DNA of 47,299 bases from Taibaiella sp. KBW10 (GTDB lineage Bacteria; Bacteroidota; Bacteroidia; Chitinophagales; Chitinophagaceae), in contig NZ_QAJI01000004.1 of NCBI RefSeq assembly GCF_003852495.1, positions 164,804 through 212,102 on the forward strand, written 5' to 3'. Each line of letters starts with the position of its first letter. Within the stretch, counting starts at the first letter, position 1. The notes beneath the pieces were generated by a model. That model saw only the letters and a list, made by a program, of their open reading frames with translations. It had not been told where the DNA came from and did not search any database. Shown piece after piece: positions 25,907 through 35,211 of the stretch. The position numbers and the translations under genes are program-made.

Positions 25907-25936
25907 AAAGGTCCATAGCAGAAGCTACGAACCTTT
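25907..25936 (-). terminator. terminator after the 900-residue surface protein
   Basis: Imperfect hairpin, AAAGGT(T)CGTAGC against GCTATG(G)ACCTTT on the minus strand, then a T-run of seven; 23 nt past the stop at 25959. Confidence 0.75.
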
Positions 25937-25958
25937 GGGATAAATAAACAACAAAAAA

Positions 25959-28661
25959 CTATCTTACTAAAGTTATGGTTCCTGTTTTCTTGAACGGTTT
26001 ACCTTCGGTGGTTACCGCATCTATGATGTATACATATGAACCCATTGCTTGTGGTTTACCATTAAAGCTTCCGTCCCATCCTTTATTAATATCGGTGGTT
26101 TCGAATACTTTCTCGCCCCATCTGTTGAAGATCTGGAAGGAGTTTAATTTGGCGATACCTCTTAAGCTTGCTTTGAAACTACTGTTGTTTGGCGTAAAGG
26201 CATTCGGCATATCAATCACCGTTTGTTTTACCAGCACATCTACAGAATCGCTAACGCTACAACCGTTTTCTGTTCTTGCGGTTACGAAATAACGCGTGTT
26301 TACTTCCGGATTCACTTTTGGATTGCTTGCTGTTGCACTGCTTAAGCCGGCATCAGGGAACCATTGGAAATATACACAGTTACCGCCAGGCTCCATGAAG
26401 TATACTTCTCCGGGATATACATTAATTGAATCCGGTAAGGTTATGACTGCATCAGGGTGTACTGTAATCGTTACTAATTGTGTATCCGTACAACCTTTAT
26501 CACTTGTTCCGATCAATTGATATTGTGTCGTTGTGGTTGGCGTTGCAATAGGATTCGCAATATTCGGATTACTTAAGTTCAGGCTTGGAGACCAATGATA
26601 ACTCTGTGCACCATCTGCTTTGAGCTGCACCGGACTTCGCGGACAAATACCCGTATCGGTCTGGTACATCTTGAGGAAGTCTCCGGGGTTCACAACGACC
26701 TGGACCGTATCGGAAATAAAGCAACCGAGCGGTGGTTTCACCGAAAGTACATAAGTTTCAGTCTGTTGTGCCGTATATAGATAATTGGCTTCATTACTGA
26801 TTGGTTGTATACCCGGGAATCGTCTCCATTCATATATATAATTGCTGGCATAAGGTAATACCATCGGCTCTAAACGTACGCTATCATATTGACACACAAT
26901 CCGGTCTAAGCCAAGACTCACGGAGTCTACAATAGGACGTTTGAATAAGTGTAAAATTCTCAAACTGTCACAACCGTTCATCGCAGGGAAAGTATCTACA
27001 TAAGTACCTGTTTCGGTATAACCGAACATATCTTGCCAAGGACAAATAGAGTCATATATTTCAACGAAAGGCATTTGTTTTACAAATACACAAACGGTGG
27101 TATCGTAGAAACAGCCAAAATCGTTTTTAACCGTAAACGTATAACATTTTGTACCGAAAGTATCTATTCTTGCAGTCATGTTACCGCCATTTCTCGCAAT
27201 GATCGTAGGATCATTGTTCCAGAAAGAATCTACCGCATAGTTTTTGAAAGAATCCAGATTAGATTGGAAATTCGGTGCGAACTCTAATCCCCAGAAGAAG
27301 ATGAACCCATTATCAGAAGCAAGGTTATCTGTGATCTGTAAGCTCCAGCTACCATTAAGCGGACAACCGATTAAGCTGCTGAAATTCTGGAATGGTTTAT
27401 AGGCGCCTTGTGGTAGAGAGCTACCCGGTGTTAATCCCGGAGAAGGTACCAGGAATCCGGCTACTCCATTTTGTTGTAACATCGTACCCCAAGCAGCTGA
27501 TTGTCTGAACTCATACGTCCATCCAATACCCGGAATATTATCGCCGGGGCCCGGATCGTTAGGACCACCAAGGAAGGTTCCACCACCATTAGGATATTCT
27601 TTTAAAACAGAAGATTGACCATTAGGGCAGATGATTTTCATTTCCAGGTCACCCAAATAGCTGTGTTCCATATTTACATACACGCGCGCCAGATCACTGG
27701 CCTGTGTGATCACATCGGCAGGGCCAAAGCAGTCTGCAGTGATTGAAGTCATATAAGAAACGCCGCTACCATCTGGTAAGAACGTTGTATCGGCAATTGG
27801 TGGTGCACAAATTTCTCTTACTTTCTTAAAGTCAAATATACCGAAAAAGTTTACCGTATCGTTTTGACATATCGTATCGCGCTCAGGTCCGGTACCGGTA
27901 AAATTCGCAACTTGGGAAACAAAAACTTTTAAGGCTTTTACTTTGGTACAAATGGCATGGGTATCGGTAACTCTTAAAACGACATTATAGATACCGGTAG
28001 CACCATAAGCATGATTTACCGTTTTGGTATTATATATGGTACCATCGCCCATTTCCCACTTATAGATTGTGTTTGTCGTATCGCTGTTCAGTACGTAGCT
28101 TGGAACTCCATTGAAGAAAATGCTTTGATTGATACAGGATTTCACTACACGGTTAGTCCCGCTCTGAACGTGGGCAGGCGATGTTGTGAACGCAATCGTG
28201 TCAATACTACAAGGAATAAGACAAGTAATTGTAGCTGCAAAACCAGTAGAGGTATTTACCGCGTCACTAACCATTTTAAAGGTTAAAGAACCCGTAGCAT
28301 TATTTGCGGTAATGGTTGGAGGTAATGTAGTACCGGTGTAGGCACCCAATAAAGGGGCTGCAGTAGAGTTACCATTATATACATACAGAAAATCTGCATT
28401 GTTCTCTAAAGAAAATGCAGAAAAGGTTGTACTGATTTGTGTACCGGGTGTTGCCGGAGTGAAAACGGTTGTCCCGTTTACATTGTTGGAATAGTTACCC
28501 GTAGCACCGCCATCGTCATAGAAATTGACAATACAATTGGATACATTGTTCGTTCCTGTGAGTGGCATCGTTATCGTCGTCTGTGCCATAGCAACATGCG
28601 ACAACATGCCTGCAAAAATTACCGATAAAACGGCAAATAAGTGTTTATAAATATTATTCAT
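25959..28661 (-). CDS. large secreted CUB/PKD/P-domain protein with T9SS type B (CHU_C) sorting domain
   Basis: A 900-residue exported protein with signal peptide (to about residue 27, ending AMAQ). A CUB-like domain at about 30-148 has NFYDDGGATGNYSNN and ADFLYVYNGNST. A PKD-type domain lies at about 155-250 (KWEMGDGT, VNHAYGATGIYNVVLRV). A P-domain-like segment at about 310-465 resembles proprotein-convertase regulatory domains (DLARVYVNMEHSYLGDLEMKI, CPLNGSWSLQITDN). Several Ig-like/PKD modules follow, and the CHU_C domain at about 815-900 has MPNAFTPNN, FNRWGEKVFET, GWDGSFNGKPQ and GSYVYIIDA. No catalytic domain is visible, so an adhesin or matrix role is likelier than enzymatic. Its small partner gene lies 16 nt upstream in the same unit. 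Confidence 0.9.
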   Translation of the reverse strand: MNNIYKHLFAVLSVIFAGMLSHVAMAQTTITMPLTGTNNVSNCIVNFYDDGGATGNYSNNVNGTTVFTPATPGTQISTTFSAFSLENNADFLYVYNGNSTAAPLLGAYTGTTLPPTITANNATGSLTFKMVSDAVNTSTGFAATITCLIPCSIDTIAFTTSPAHVQSGTNRVVKSCINQSIFFNGVPSYVLNSDTTNTIYKWEMGDGTIYNTKTVNHAYGATGIYNVVLRVTDTHAICTKVKALKVFVSQVANFTGTGPERDTICQNDTVNFFGIFDFKKVREICAPPIADTTFLPDGSGVSYMTSITADCFGPADVITQASDLARVYVNMEHSYLGDLEMKIICPNGQSSVLKEYPNGGGTFLGGPNDPGPGDNIPGIGWTYEFRQSAAWGTMLQQNGVAGFLVPSPGLTPGSSLPQGAYKPFQNFSSLIGCPLNGSWSLQITDNLASDNGFIFFWGLEFAPNFQSNLDSFKNYAVDSFWNNDPTIIARNGGNMTARIDTFGTKCYTFTVKNDFGCFYDTTVCVFVKQMPFVEIYDSICPWQDMFGYTETGTYVDTFPAMNGCDSLRILHLFKRPIVDSVSLGLDRIVCQYDSVRLEPMVLPYASNYIYEWRRFPGIQPISNEANYLYTAQQTETYVLSVKPPLGCFISDTVQVVVNPGDFLKMYQTDTGICPRSPVQLKADGAQSYHWSPSLNLSNPNIANPIATPTTTTQYQLIGTSDKGCTDTQLVTITVHPDAVITLPDSINVYPGEVYFMEPGGNCVYFQWFPDAGLSSATASNPKVNPEVNTRYFVTARTENGCSVSDSVDVLVKQTVIDMPNAFTPNNSSFKASLRGIAKLNSFQIFNRWGEKVFETTDINKGWDGSFNGKPQAMGSYVYIIDAVTTEGKPFKKTGTITLVR

Positions 28662-28677
28662 AATAGACGGGGGCTTA

Positions 28678-29097
28678 TTAATTAATAAAATTTCTCATTC
28701 CTCTGATCAGTAAAACCTTATTGGTCCCATTAATCCAAAAGCCTACATCACCATAATTGAAAAATGGCAGATCATACTTTAAAGGATTGAAAGTATTTGG
28801 GTTATAAACGGTTTCAGCGCTCAGACCGGGAACATACTTATTAAATAACGGCTGATTATTCAGGGCCGGAAATTTATCCATCGCGGTAGCAGCATCTAGA
28901 TCCATAATCTGGATACGCTCATTGAGCAATTGATTGAGCAGGGCAAGCCTTTGCGGATCTTGTGCTAGAATGCTATTCAGGCTACTGCCATAAACAGCCG
29001 CAATTTTTGGATTGATGGTGCTATTAGAACTTTGCGCTTGTGCCTGGCCGAATAAACCAAGACCGGCAAACAGGAATAGTAGAATCTTCTTTCTCAT
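28678..29097 (-). CDS. small exported protein, operon partner of the 900-residue surface protein
   Basis: A 139-residue product beginning MRKKILLFLFAGLGLFGQAQA, a signal peptide; an ATG at 29124 is in frame but adds a poorer N-terminus. The mature part contains SSLNSILAQDPQRLALLNQLLNERIQ and a C-terminal segment NPLKYDLPFFNYGDVGFWI. No known family is recognised. It ends 16 nt before the T9SS type B protein, and a shared terminator follows that gene, so they form a two-gene operon. It could assist export, anchoring or folding of the big protein. A TACCTTTA near 29143-29150 may be the promoter -7 box. Confidence 0.65.
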   Translation of the reverse strand: MRKKILLFLFAGLGLFGQAQAQSSNSTINPKIAAVYGSSLNSILAQDPQRLALLNQLLNERIQIMDLDAATAMDKFPALNNQPLFNKYVPGLSAETVYNPNTFNPLKYDLPFFNYGDVGFWINGTNKVLLIRGMRNFIN

Positions 29098-29214
29098 TAA
29101 TATAATCTTAAAAGGGTGACCCATAATAAACTATAGACGTGTTAAAGGTAAAAAAAGTTGGTCGATTTCTTAAATTTTTATTCTTTTCTTTGTAAAAACA
29201 ATCAGCTCAAACAA

Positions 29215-30438
29215 ATGCTTACCCTCCTCTCAAATATAAAATCACTCTTACAGATCAGAACCATCGAAGAGACCCGCGTTTTGGGACTGGATATGAAATT
29301 CCTGCCCCAAATCGAAAATGCCTATCTTATCCTTGAAGACGGTAAGATTCATTCCTATGGCTCGATGTCGGAGTTACCCATGTTACAAATCAATGAAACG
29401 ATTGATGCCAGCGGTCGCATGGTGCTGCCTACCTGGATCGACGCTCATACCCATTTGGTTTTTGCCGCTTCCCGCGAACAGGAATTTGTAGACCGGATCA
29501 ATGGCTTGTCCTATGCGGAAATAGCCGCCAAAGGAGGAGGCATTTTGAATTCTGCAGCGAAACTGGCCACGGCTACAGAAGAAGAATTATATGTACAGGC
29601 TGCCAGACGGCTCGATCAATTAATTCTGTTGGGTACCGGAGCTATCGAAATAAAAAGTGGTTATGGCCTTTCGGTGGAAAGTGAATTGAAAATGTTGCGC
29701 GTGATTCAAAAGCTTAAAGAAGACTACCCACATATCCCGATAAAATCCAGTTTTTTGGCGGCGCATGCTTTTCCGTTAATATATAGGGAAAACCACCAGG
29801 CTTATATTGACATCATCATCAATGAAATGTTGCCTTTGGTGGCGGCTGAGGAATTGGCCGATTATATGGATGTATTCTGTGAAGAAGGTTTTTTCTCTGT
29901 GGCCGAGACAGAACAGCTTCTGGAAGCCGGATGGAAATATGGATTAAAACCCAAAATTCATGCCAATCAATTACACCGCTCCGGAGGCGTACAAGTGGGG
30001 GTTAAACACAAAGCTGTAAGTGTTGATCATTTGGAAAGTATGGGTGAAGAGGAAATTGCCAGTTTACGGGGTAGCAATACCATTCCGACTTTGTTGCCGG
30101 GCGCCGCTTTTTTCCTGGGTATGCATTACCAACCTGCACGCTTGCTGATCGAAGCCAACCTTCCGGTATGCCTGGCTTCCGATTACAACCCGGGTACCTG
30201 TCCGTCGGGCAATATGAATACCTTACTGACGATTGCCTGTACCCAATTAAAAATGACCCCTGAAGAGGCGATTAATGCGCAAACCATCAATGCCGCCGCT
30301 GCCATGGAGCTTGAATCTGTGATGGGCAGTATTACGGTAGGTAAAAAAGCGAGTTTGATTCTGACAAAACCAATCCCTTCTGTAGCCTATTTGCCTTATG
30401 CCTTTGGTGAAAATTTAATAGAAAGAGTGATTATCTAA
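29215..30438 (+). CDS. hutI: imidazolonepropionase
   Basis: Amidohydrolase of histidine catabolism; it hydrolyses 4-imidazolone-5-propionate to N-formimino-L-glutamate. The start MLTLLSNIKSLLQI (ATG at 29215) gives 407 residues, the normal length; the longer open frame is unsupported. Motifs are the metal-binding DAHTHLVFAASREQEF, GGGILNSA, IEIKSGYGLSVESELKMLRV, KIHANQLHRSGG, SVDHLESM, LLPGAAFFLG and SDYNPGTCPSGNM with the catalytic Asp. Other hut genes (hutH, hutU, hutG) are absent from the window. It is followed 12 nt downstream by an aldo/keto reductase, probably co-transcribed. Confidence 0.95.
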   Translation: MLTLLSNIKSLLQIRTIEETRVLGLDMKFLPQIENAYLILEDGKIHSYGSMSELPMLQINETIDASGRMVLPTWIDAHTHLVFAASREQEFVDRINGLSYAEIAAKGGGILNSAAKLATATEEELYVQAARRLDQLILLGTGAIEIKSGYGLSVESELKMLRVIQKLKEDYPHIPIKSSFLAAHAFPLIYRENHQAYIDIIINEMLPLVAAEELADYMDVFCEEGFFSVAETEQLLEAGWKYGLKPKIHANQLHRSGGVQVGVKHKAVSVDHLESMGEEEIASLRGSNTIPTLLPGAAFFLGMHYQPARLLIEANLPVCLASDYNPGTCPSGNMNTLLTIACTQLKMTPEEAINAQTINAAAAMELESVMGSITVGKKASLILTKPIPSVAYLPYAFGENLIERVII

Positions 30439-30450
30439 TCCCATCTTATT

Positions 30451-31260
30451 ATGGAAGTGACATTACACAATGGCGTGAAAATGCCCATGCTGGGTTTGGG
30501 CGTATGGAAGACGAGTGAGGGGCAAGAGGTGGAAGATGCCGTTGCCTTTGCTTTGGAACAGGGTTATCGTCATATTGATACCGCTTCCTTCTATAAAAAT
30601 GAAACCGGCGTTGGTCACGCGATACGCAACAGTAGTGTAGCCAGTGAGGAAATATTTGTAACCACTAAAGTGTGGAACGAAGACCAGGGGTATGCAGCAA
30701 CGTTCAAGGCTTACGAATCCAGTTTGTCTTTGCTAGGCTTGGATTATGTGGATTTATATTTAGTACATTGGCCGGTAAAAGGCTTATTTAAAGAGACCTG
30801 GCGTGCCTTGGAAGATCTGTATCAAGCGGGTAGGGTAAAGGCCATTGGCGTGAGCAACTTTTTGCAACATCATCTGGAAGCGCTATTGCCGGATGCACGC
30901 ATCGTGCCCATGGTCAACCAACTCGAACATCATCCTTACCTAGTCCAGGCTTCTTTACAGGGATTTTGCAAGGCACATCAAATTCAGTTTGAAGCCTGGA
31001 GCCCTTTAATGCAGGGGCGCATATTTGAGATAGAACGATTAAAACAACTTTCTGAAAAATATAGGAAGACCATCGCACAGATTGTGTTGCGCTGGAATAT
31101 ACAAAATGGCATTGTAACCATTCCTAAAAGCGTTAGCCCTCGGCGGATACTGGAAAACAGTCAGATTTTTGATTTTGACTTGAGCCCGGAGGATATGCAG
31201 GCGATCAATCAATTGGACAGACAGGAACGCATTGGTCCCGATCCGGATGTCTTTTGTTGA
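30451..31260 (+). CDS. aldo/keto reductase
   Basis: NADPH-dependent carbonyl reductase of 269 residues with a TIM-barrel fold, in the prostaglandin-F-synthase/diketogulonate-reductase-like group. Tetrad residues are seen in RHIDTASFYKNE (Asp and Tyr), FVTTKVWNED (Lys) and LYLVHWPVKG (His). IGVSNF and the C-terminal cofactor motif IPKSVSPRRILEN are present. It begins 12 nt after hutI. The link to histidine breakdown may be only co-transcription. It converges with the rfbD-like gene, and a weak gtaaaa/ttttac hairpin lies between them. Substrate unknown. Confidence 0.9.
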   Translation: MEVTLHNGVKMPMLGLGVWKTSEGQEVEDAVAFALEQGYRHIDTASFYKNETGVGHAIRNSSVASEEIFVTTKVWNEDQGYAATFKAYESSLSLLGLDYVDLYLVHWPVKGLFKETWRALEDLYQAGRVKAIGVSNFLQHHLEALLPDARIVPMVNQLEHHPYLVQASLQGFCKAHQIQFEAWSPLMQGRIFEIERLKQLSEKYRKTIAQIVLRWNIQNGIVTIPKSVSPRRILENSQIFDFDLSPEDMQAINQLDRQERIGPDPDVFC

Positions 31261-31279
31261 AAAAGGGAAAAGTAAAAGC

Positions 31280-32152
31280 TTATTTTACCTTTGAGGCTAC
31301 ATAACTATCTACAGTACCAAATAAGAAATCGGGATAGGCAGTGGCAAATTTTGCCTTAACAAATCCACCCAGCAAAGGCCTCGCTGCAGGCTGATTAAGA
31401 CTTTTCGTGTCGGTTGGAATCAGCTCATAAGCCGCATTGGGATAATAACTCAGCACGCGAAGCGCCAGTTCTACACGATTCATATAGTCGCTACCACCAA
31501 TATGATAAATGCCTGATTGGCCATCTGTCAATAAAACCAACATCGCTCTGGCGATATCCCAGGCATTGGTCGGAGAAGCAAACTGGTCATAAGGCAATTT
31601 TAAAGTCAGCTTCTGGCCTTCTTCACATTGTTGTATGATACGCGCAATAAAATTTTTACCCCTGATCTCATCACCATATACATTAGTAATTCTGAGGACT
31701 AAGGTATCGGGTAGTTCTGCTAATGCTTTTGTTTCCGCTTCCAGTTTATGTTGCCCGTAAACACTCAGGGCATTTACCGGAGCCGATTCAGTATAAGGGC
31801 CGCTGTTGCCGTCAAATACATAGTCGGTAGAAATATAAACCAGTTTTGCCTTACATGCTTTGGCCAGCTCAATCAGGTTCAAGGTACTCTGTACTGTTTT
31901 TTGATAACTCTCTGCTACATTCGTTTCACAATAATCTACATGGGTCAGGGCACCGCAGTGCACAATCACGTCGGGTTGAAATGCTGCTACATCAAAATTG
32001 TCAGGATTGCTTGGTTCCAGCGTATTATAATATACTGTATCCGGGGTTGCAAAAGAAAGGTGCGTACCAATCACTTCATGCCCCTGCTCGGTAAAATGTT
32101 TTAAACAATTACCGCCCAATAATCCTGATGCTCCCGATATAAATATTTTCAT
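31280..32152 (-). CDS. dTDP-4-dehydrorhamnose reductase-like SDR
   Basis: Extended short-chain dehydrogenase of 290 residues in the RmlD/RfbD substrate-binding family, which reduces dTDP-4-keto-L-rhamnose. The NAD(P) site is GASGLLGGN near the N-terminus. VYISTDYVFDGNSGPY and the catalytic SVYGQHKLEAE (Tyr-x-x-x-Lys) follow. Specific RmlD-like features include the STDYVFDG motif and the later IYHIGGSDYMNR. Other rml genes are absent, so a more general SDR reductase is possible; the RmlD name is kept as a likeness. It sits 65 nt downstream of the arginine decarboxylase gene on the same strand. Confidence 0.78.
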   Translation of the reverse strand: MKIFISGASGLLGGNCLKHFTEQGHEVIGTHLSFATPDTVYYNTLEPSNPDNFDVAAFQPDVIVHCGALTHVDYCETNVAESYQKTVQSTLNLIELAKACKAKLVYISTDYVFDGNSGPYTESAPVNALSVYGQHKLEAETKALAELPDTLVLRITNVYGDEIRGKNFIARIIQQCEEGQKLTLKLPYDQFASPTNAWDIARAMLVLLTDGQSGIYHIGGSDYMNRVELALRVLSYYPNAAYELIPTDTKSLNQPAARPLLGGFVKAKFATAYPDFLFGTVDSYVASKVK

Positions 32153-32217
32153 GTATAGAAACGAAAAAGTAAAAATTTAAAATGGTATTGTGCCCGTTTC
32201 TTAGTTAAAAGAAAGAG

Positions 32218-33636
32218 CTATTTCACATAACCCAATATCTTCAACATACTCAACGGCGTTTGCTCCTTAGCATACAACCAGTCTTCCATTTTTCCGTTCT
32301 TATCGATATTCACGATTACGTGTTTTGGAGATGGGATCATGCAGTGTTTAATACCGCCATAACCCGATAACTGATCCTGGTAAGCACCTGTATGGAAGAA
32401 ACCGATATACAAAGGCTCTTTATCCACCGAATCTTTCTCATCCAATTTGGGTAAAAATACGGCATTGATATGCTCTTCAGAAGTATAGAAGTCATGTCCG
32501 TCGCAGGTCAGGCCACCAAGGTGCACTTCCTGGTATTCATTTTCCCATTGGTTGATCGGCAACATAAGGAATTTCTCTCCGATACCCCAGGTGTCTGGAA
32601 GGGTAGTGATAAAGGAACTGTCGATCATATACCAGATCTCGCGATCATTCTGCATTTTCTCGCCCAGTACACTATAGACTATAGCACCGGCTTCCCCAAC
32701 GGTAAAAGAACCAAATTCCGTAAATATGTTGGGCATATCTACCTTGTTCTTTTTACAGACATTTTTGATGGTGGAAACAATCTCATTGGCCATATATTGG
32801 TAATCATAATCAAAGCCTAAGTTGTGCTTGATCGGGAAACCGCCGCCGATATTGATGCTGTCCAGTTCCGGACAGATCTTTTTCAACTGGCAATACAGAT
32901 TGATCACTTTACTTAAAGAACTCCAGTAATAGATGTCATCCTTAATCCCCTTATTCATAAAGAAGTGCAGCATTTTCAGCTGAAACTTATTGTTGCCTTT
33001 AATCTTATCTACATAAAATTCAAGTACATCTTCCTTACGAATACCCAAACGGGAAGTGTAGAAATCGAAGGTCGGTTCTTCCTCCGCTGCAATACGGATA
33101 CCCAGGTTTACCGGCTCTTTGGCACGGACAAACTTTTGGTAATCGTCGATCTCTTCTTTATTATCCAGCACCGGAATCACATTATTCCATCCTTCATTCA
33201 CCAGCTTGGAAATACTTCTGGTGTACTGTTTGGTTTTATATCCATTACAGATAATAAAACGGTCTTTATTGATTTTCTTCTTTGCATACAATTGCCGGAT
33301 GATATCAATATCATAGGCAAAGGAAGTTTCCAGATGAATATCATGTTTCAGCGCTTCTTCTACAATAAAAGAGAAGTGAGAACTTTTAGTGCAATAACAA
33401 TAATTATAACTGCCGGGATATTTATGCTTCTTAATCGCATTGGCAAAAAGTTGTTTTGCCCTGTTGATCTGCATGCCTATTTTAGGAAGGAAAGTAAGCT
33501 TAAACGGCGTACCATACTTATCGATAAGCTTCTTAATGTCTACACCATTAAATTGTAAATAATTTTCGTGAACATCAAAATCTTCCTGAGGAAAATGAAA
33601 CGTTTGATCTACAAGACCACGATAAGTATTATTCAT
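32218..33636 (-). CDS. speA: arginine decarboxylase, PLP fold-type III
   Basis: Predicted biosynthetic arginine decarboxylase feeding agmatine and polyamine synthesis. The 472-residue protein has the alanine-racemase-type barrel with the likely PLP lysine K84 in YCYCTKSSHFS, NIGGGFPIKH as the glycine-rich phosphate region, and MDSSFITTLPDTWG and HLGGLTCDGHDFY, with the catalytic cysteine, in the C-terminal beta domain. It is shorter than the enterobacterial SpeA (about 650 residues), as is usual for the Bacteroidota form. A perfect -7 box lies about 55 nt upstream. Specificity for arginine over ornithine or diaminopimelate is inferred from subfamily likeness. Confidence 0.85.
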   Translation of the reverse strand: MNNTYRGLVDQTFHFPQEDFDVHENYLQFNGVDIKKLIDKYGTPFKLTFLPKIGMQINRAKQLFANAIKKHKYPGSYNYCYCTKSSHFSFIVEEALKHDIHLETSFAYDIDIIRQLYAKKKINKDRFIICNGYKTKQYTRSISKLVNEGWNNVIPVLDNKEEIDDYQKFVRAKEPVNLGIRIAAEEEPTFDFYTSRLGIRKEDVLEFYVDKIKGNNKFQLKMLHFFMNKGIKDDIYYWSSLSKVINLYCQLKKICPELDSINIGGGFPIKHNLGFDYDYQYMANEIVSTIKNVCKKNKVDMPNIFTEFGSFTVGEAGAIVYSVLGEKMQNDREIWYMIDSSFITTLPDTWGIGEKFLMLPINQWENEYQEVHLGGLTCDGHDFYTSEEHINAVFLPKLDEKDSVDKEPLYIGFFHTGAYQDQLSGYGGIKHCMIPSPKHVIVNIDKNGKMEDWLYAKEQTPLSMLKILGYVK

Positions 33637-33687
33637 CTATATAAAAAACGAAAAATGGGGTTATAATAAATAGGATTAATTAAGGTG

Positions 33688-33695
33688 CAAACGTA
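33688..33695 (-). promoter_or_regulatory. -7 box for the arginine decarboxylase gene
   Basis: Minus-strand TACGTTTG, full match, about 52 nt before the ATG at 33636. Confidence 0.5.
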
Positions 33696-33755
33696 CAAAT
33701 AAATCATTAAATATTACGAAGTCCGTGTATTATTTAATATTTAATACTTCCCCCA

Positions 33756-33787
33756 TTTGGAAATTGTCCCTGAATCCATCACTTTTG
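33756..33787 (+). promoter_or_regulatory. promoter for truB
   Basis: TTTG at 33756-33759, 20 nt, then CACTTTTG at 33780-33787 (7 of 8 to TAnnTTTG). The ATG begins only 5 nt later, so the transcript would be essentially leaderless. Confidence 0.5.
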
Positions 33788-33791
33788 CAGC

Positions 33792-34535
33792 ATGAATCAG
33801 AATCTTACCGAAGAGGAAATAAAAGCAGGAGCTGTTGTGCTGATCGATAAAGCCTATCGTTGGACTTCCTTCGATGCCATCAGCAAGTTTCGAAGGGCTA
33901 CCCATGCTAAAATCGGGCATTGCGGCACTTTAGACCCTTTGGCCACCGGCTTACTGATCTGCTGTACCGGTAAGATGACCAAACAAATCGAACAATTTCA
34001 GAAACAAGATAAGGAATACACGGGCATCATTCATTTGGGGGCCATCACACCTACTTATGATTTAGAATCAACACCGGAAAACATGGTCTCCGTAAGTGCG
34101 CTTACCGAAGCCCAAATCCTGGAAGCGGTAAAACCCTTTACCGGAACCATACAACAGGTACCCCCGGCACATTCGGCCATTAGAAAAGACGGGAAAAGGC
34201 TTTATGAACTGGCTCGGGCCGGCCAGGAGGTGGTGATCGAACCGCGTACCGTAACGATCCGTGAATTTGAAATTACCAAGATTGAGCTACCAGAAGTGCA
34301 TTTCCGTGTTTTATGCAGTACCGGTACTTATATCCGTTCTCTGGCTCATGATTTCGGCAAAACCCTGGGAGTAGGTGGTTATTTACAGGCTTTGCGCCGT
34401 ACGAAGATTGGGGATTGCTCGGTAGATGAAGCCCGTAATATAGACGAGTGGCTGGAATACCTGCAGCCCATGACCTTTGTTAAAACACCTAAGCAAAGAC
34501 CGGTAAACCGGAAGAAAAAGAATTTTGAAGAATAA
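33792..34535 (+). CDS. truB: tRNA pseudouridine(55) synthase
   Basis: Cytosolic tRNA-modifying enzyme that makes pseudouridine 55 in the T-loop. The 247-residue protein has the catalytic block KIGHCGTLDPLATGLLICCTGK with the essential Asp, the motif KEYTGIIHLGAITPTYDLEST, and the conserved VPPAHSAIRKDGKRLYELAR and CSTGTYIRSLAHDFG. It ends with a basic tail (RPVNRKKKNFEE) and lacks the extra PUA domain of some TruB proteins, as usual in Bacteroidota. A promoter abuts the ATG. The downstream membrane protein gene begins 7 nt after its stop. Confidence 0.96.
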   Translation: MNQNLTEEEIKAGAVVLIDKAYRWTSFDAISKFRRATHAKIGHCGTLDPLATGLLICCTGKMTKQIEQFQKQDKEYTGIIHLGAITPTYDLESTPENMVSVSALTEAQILEAVKPFTGTIQQVPPAHSAIRKDGKRLYELARAGQEVVIEPRTVTIREFEITKIELPEVHFRVLCSTGTYIRSLAHDFGKTLGVGGYLQALRRTKIGDCSVDEARNIDEWLEYLQPMTFVKTPKQRPVNRKKKNFEE

Positions 34536-34542
34536 TATATTT

Positions 34543-35010
34543 ATGCAAATAATTGAATTAAAAGACAGACCGGACATTACCGGTAATGATAAAGGGAGCA
34601 AGGCTTATCTGCAATTAGCCGCCTTGTTAAGTGAAATAAGAAAAAGAGAATTGCCCGATGCAGTAGCCGGTTTGATCAATAATGATGTGGTTGCGCTGAA
34701 TGCAATCCCTGACGGGGGGAATGAATTATTAAAAGCCATCAGACAGAGGCAAGGTAATATGATCAAAAACCTTGAAAAGCACGTTAAAGTCGTGACCAAG
34801 AACTATTATCGTAATATATGGCTGCCGGTAGGAATGACAGCCTTTGGTCTGCCCATAGGCGTTACGATCGGAGTGTCGCTGGGCAAAATGGGACTGCTTG
34901 GGGTTGGTCTACCTATTGGGATGTTCATAGGTATTCTTGTCGGTGTCTCTTTAGATAAAAAAGCTTTAAAAGAAGGCAGACAGATGGATATAGATATTAA
35001 ATACTATTAA
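34543..35010 (+). CDS. membrane protein, function unknown
   Basis: A 155-residue product starting MQIIELKDRPDITG (ATG at 34543). The frame is open slightly upstream from TTG 34525 but that would overlap truB. The N-terminal half is a soluble helical region (AYLQLAALLSEIRKRELPDAV). Two Gly-rich hydrophobic segments follow at about residues 90-110 and 115-135 (WLPVGMTAFGLPIGVTIGVS; LGVGLPIGMFIGILVGVSL), with a charged tail ending DIDIKYY. No family recognised. Co-transcribed with truB by position, closed by the terminator near 35060. Confidence 0.65.
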   Translation: MQIIELKDRPDITGNDKGSKAYLQLAALLSEIRKRELPDAVAGLINNDVVALNAIPDGGNELLKAIRQRQGNMIKNLEKHVKVVTKNYYRNIWLPVGMTAFGLPIGVTIGVSLGKMGLLGVGLPIGMFIGILVGVSLDKKALKEGRQMDIDIKYY

Positions 35011-35040
35011 TCCCATCATTAAGTATATCGTTCATTATAT

Positions 35041-35079
35041 TTCACGAAGAGCCGCCTATCAGGTGGCTTTTTTGTGAAA
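35041..35079 (+). terminator. terminator after the truB unit
   Basis: Stem agccgcc/ggtggct (one G-T pair) with a T-run of six, nested in an outer ttcac/gtgaa pair; 40 nt past the stop at 35010. Confidence 0.8.
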
Positions 35080-35211
35080 TGTGATGAGAGAATAGGCATT
35101 TTTTATTTTATGCGATGTCATTATTATGGTGATCCAAATGTTGCCTTTGGCTCTTTTTATGTAATATTGAGCACGAAACAGATTTATGTGTTTACGGTAA
35201 AAAAACATAAA

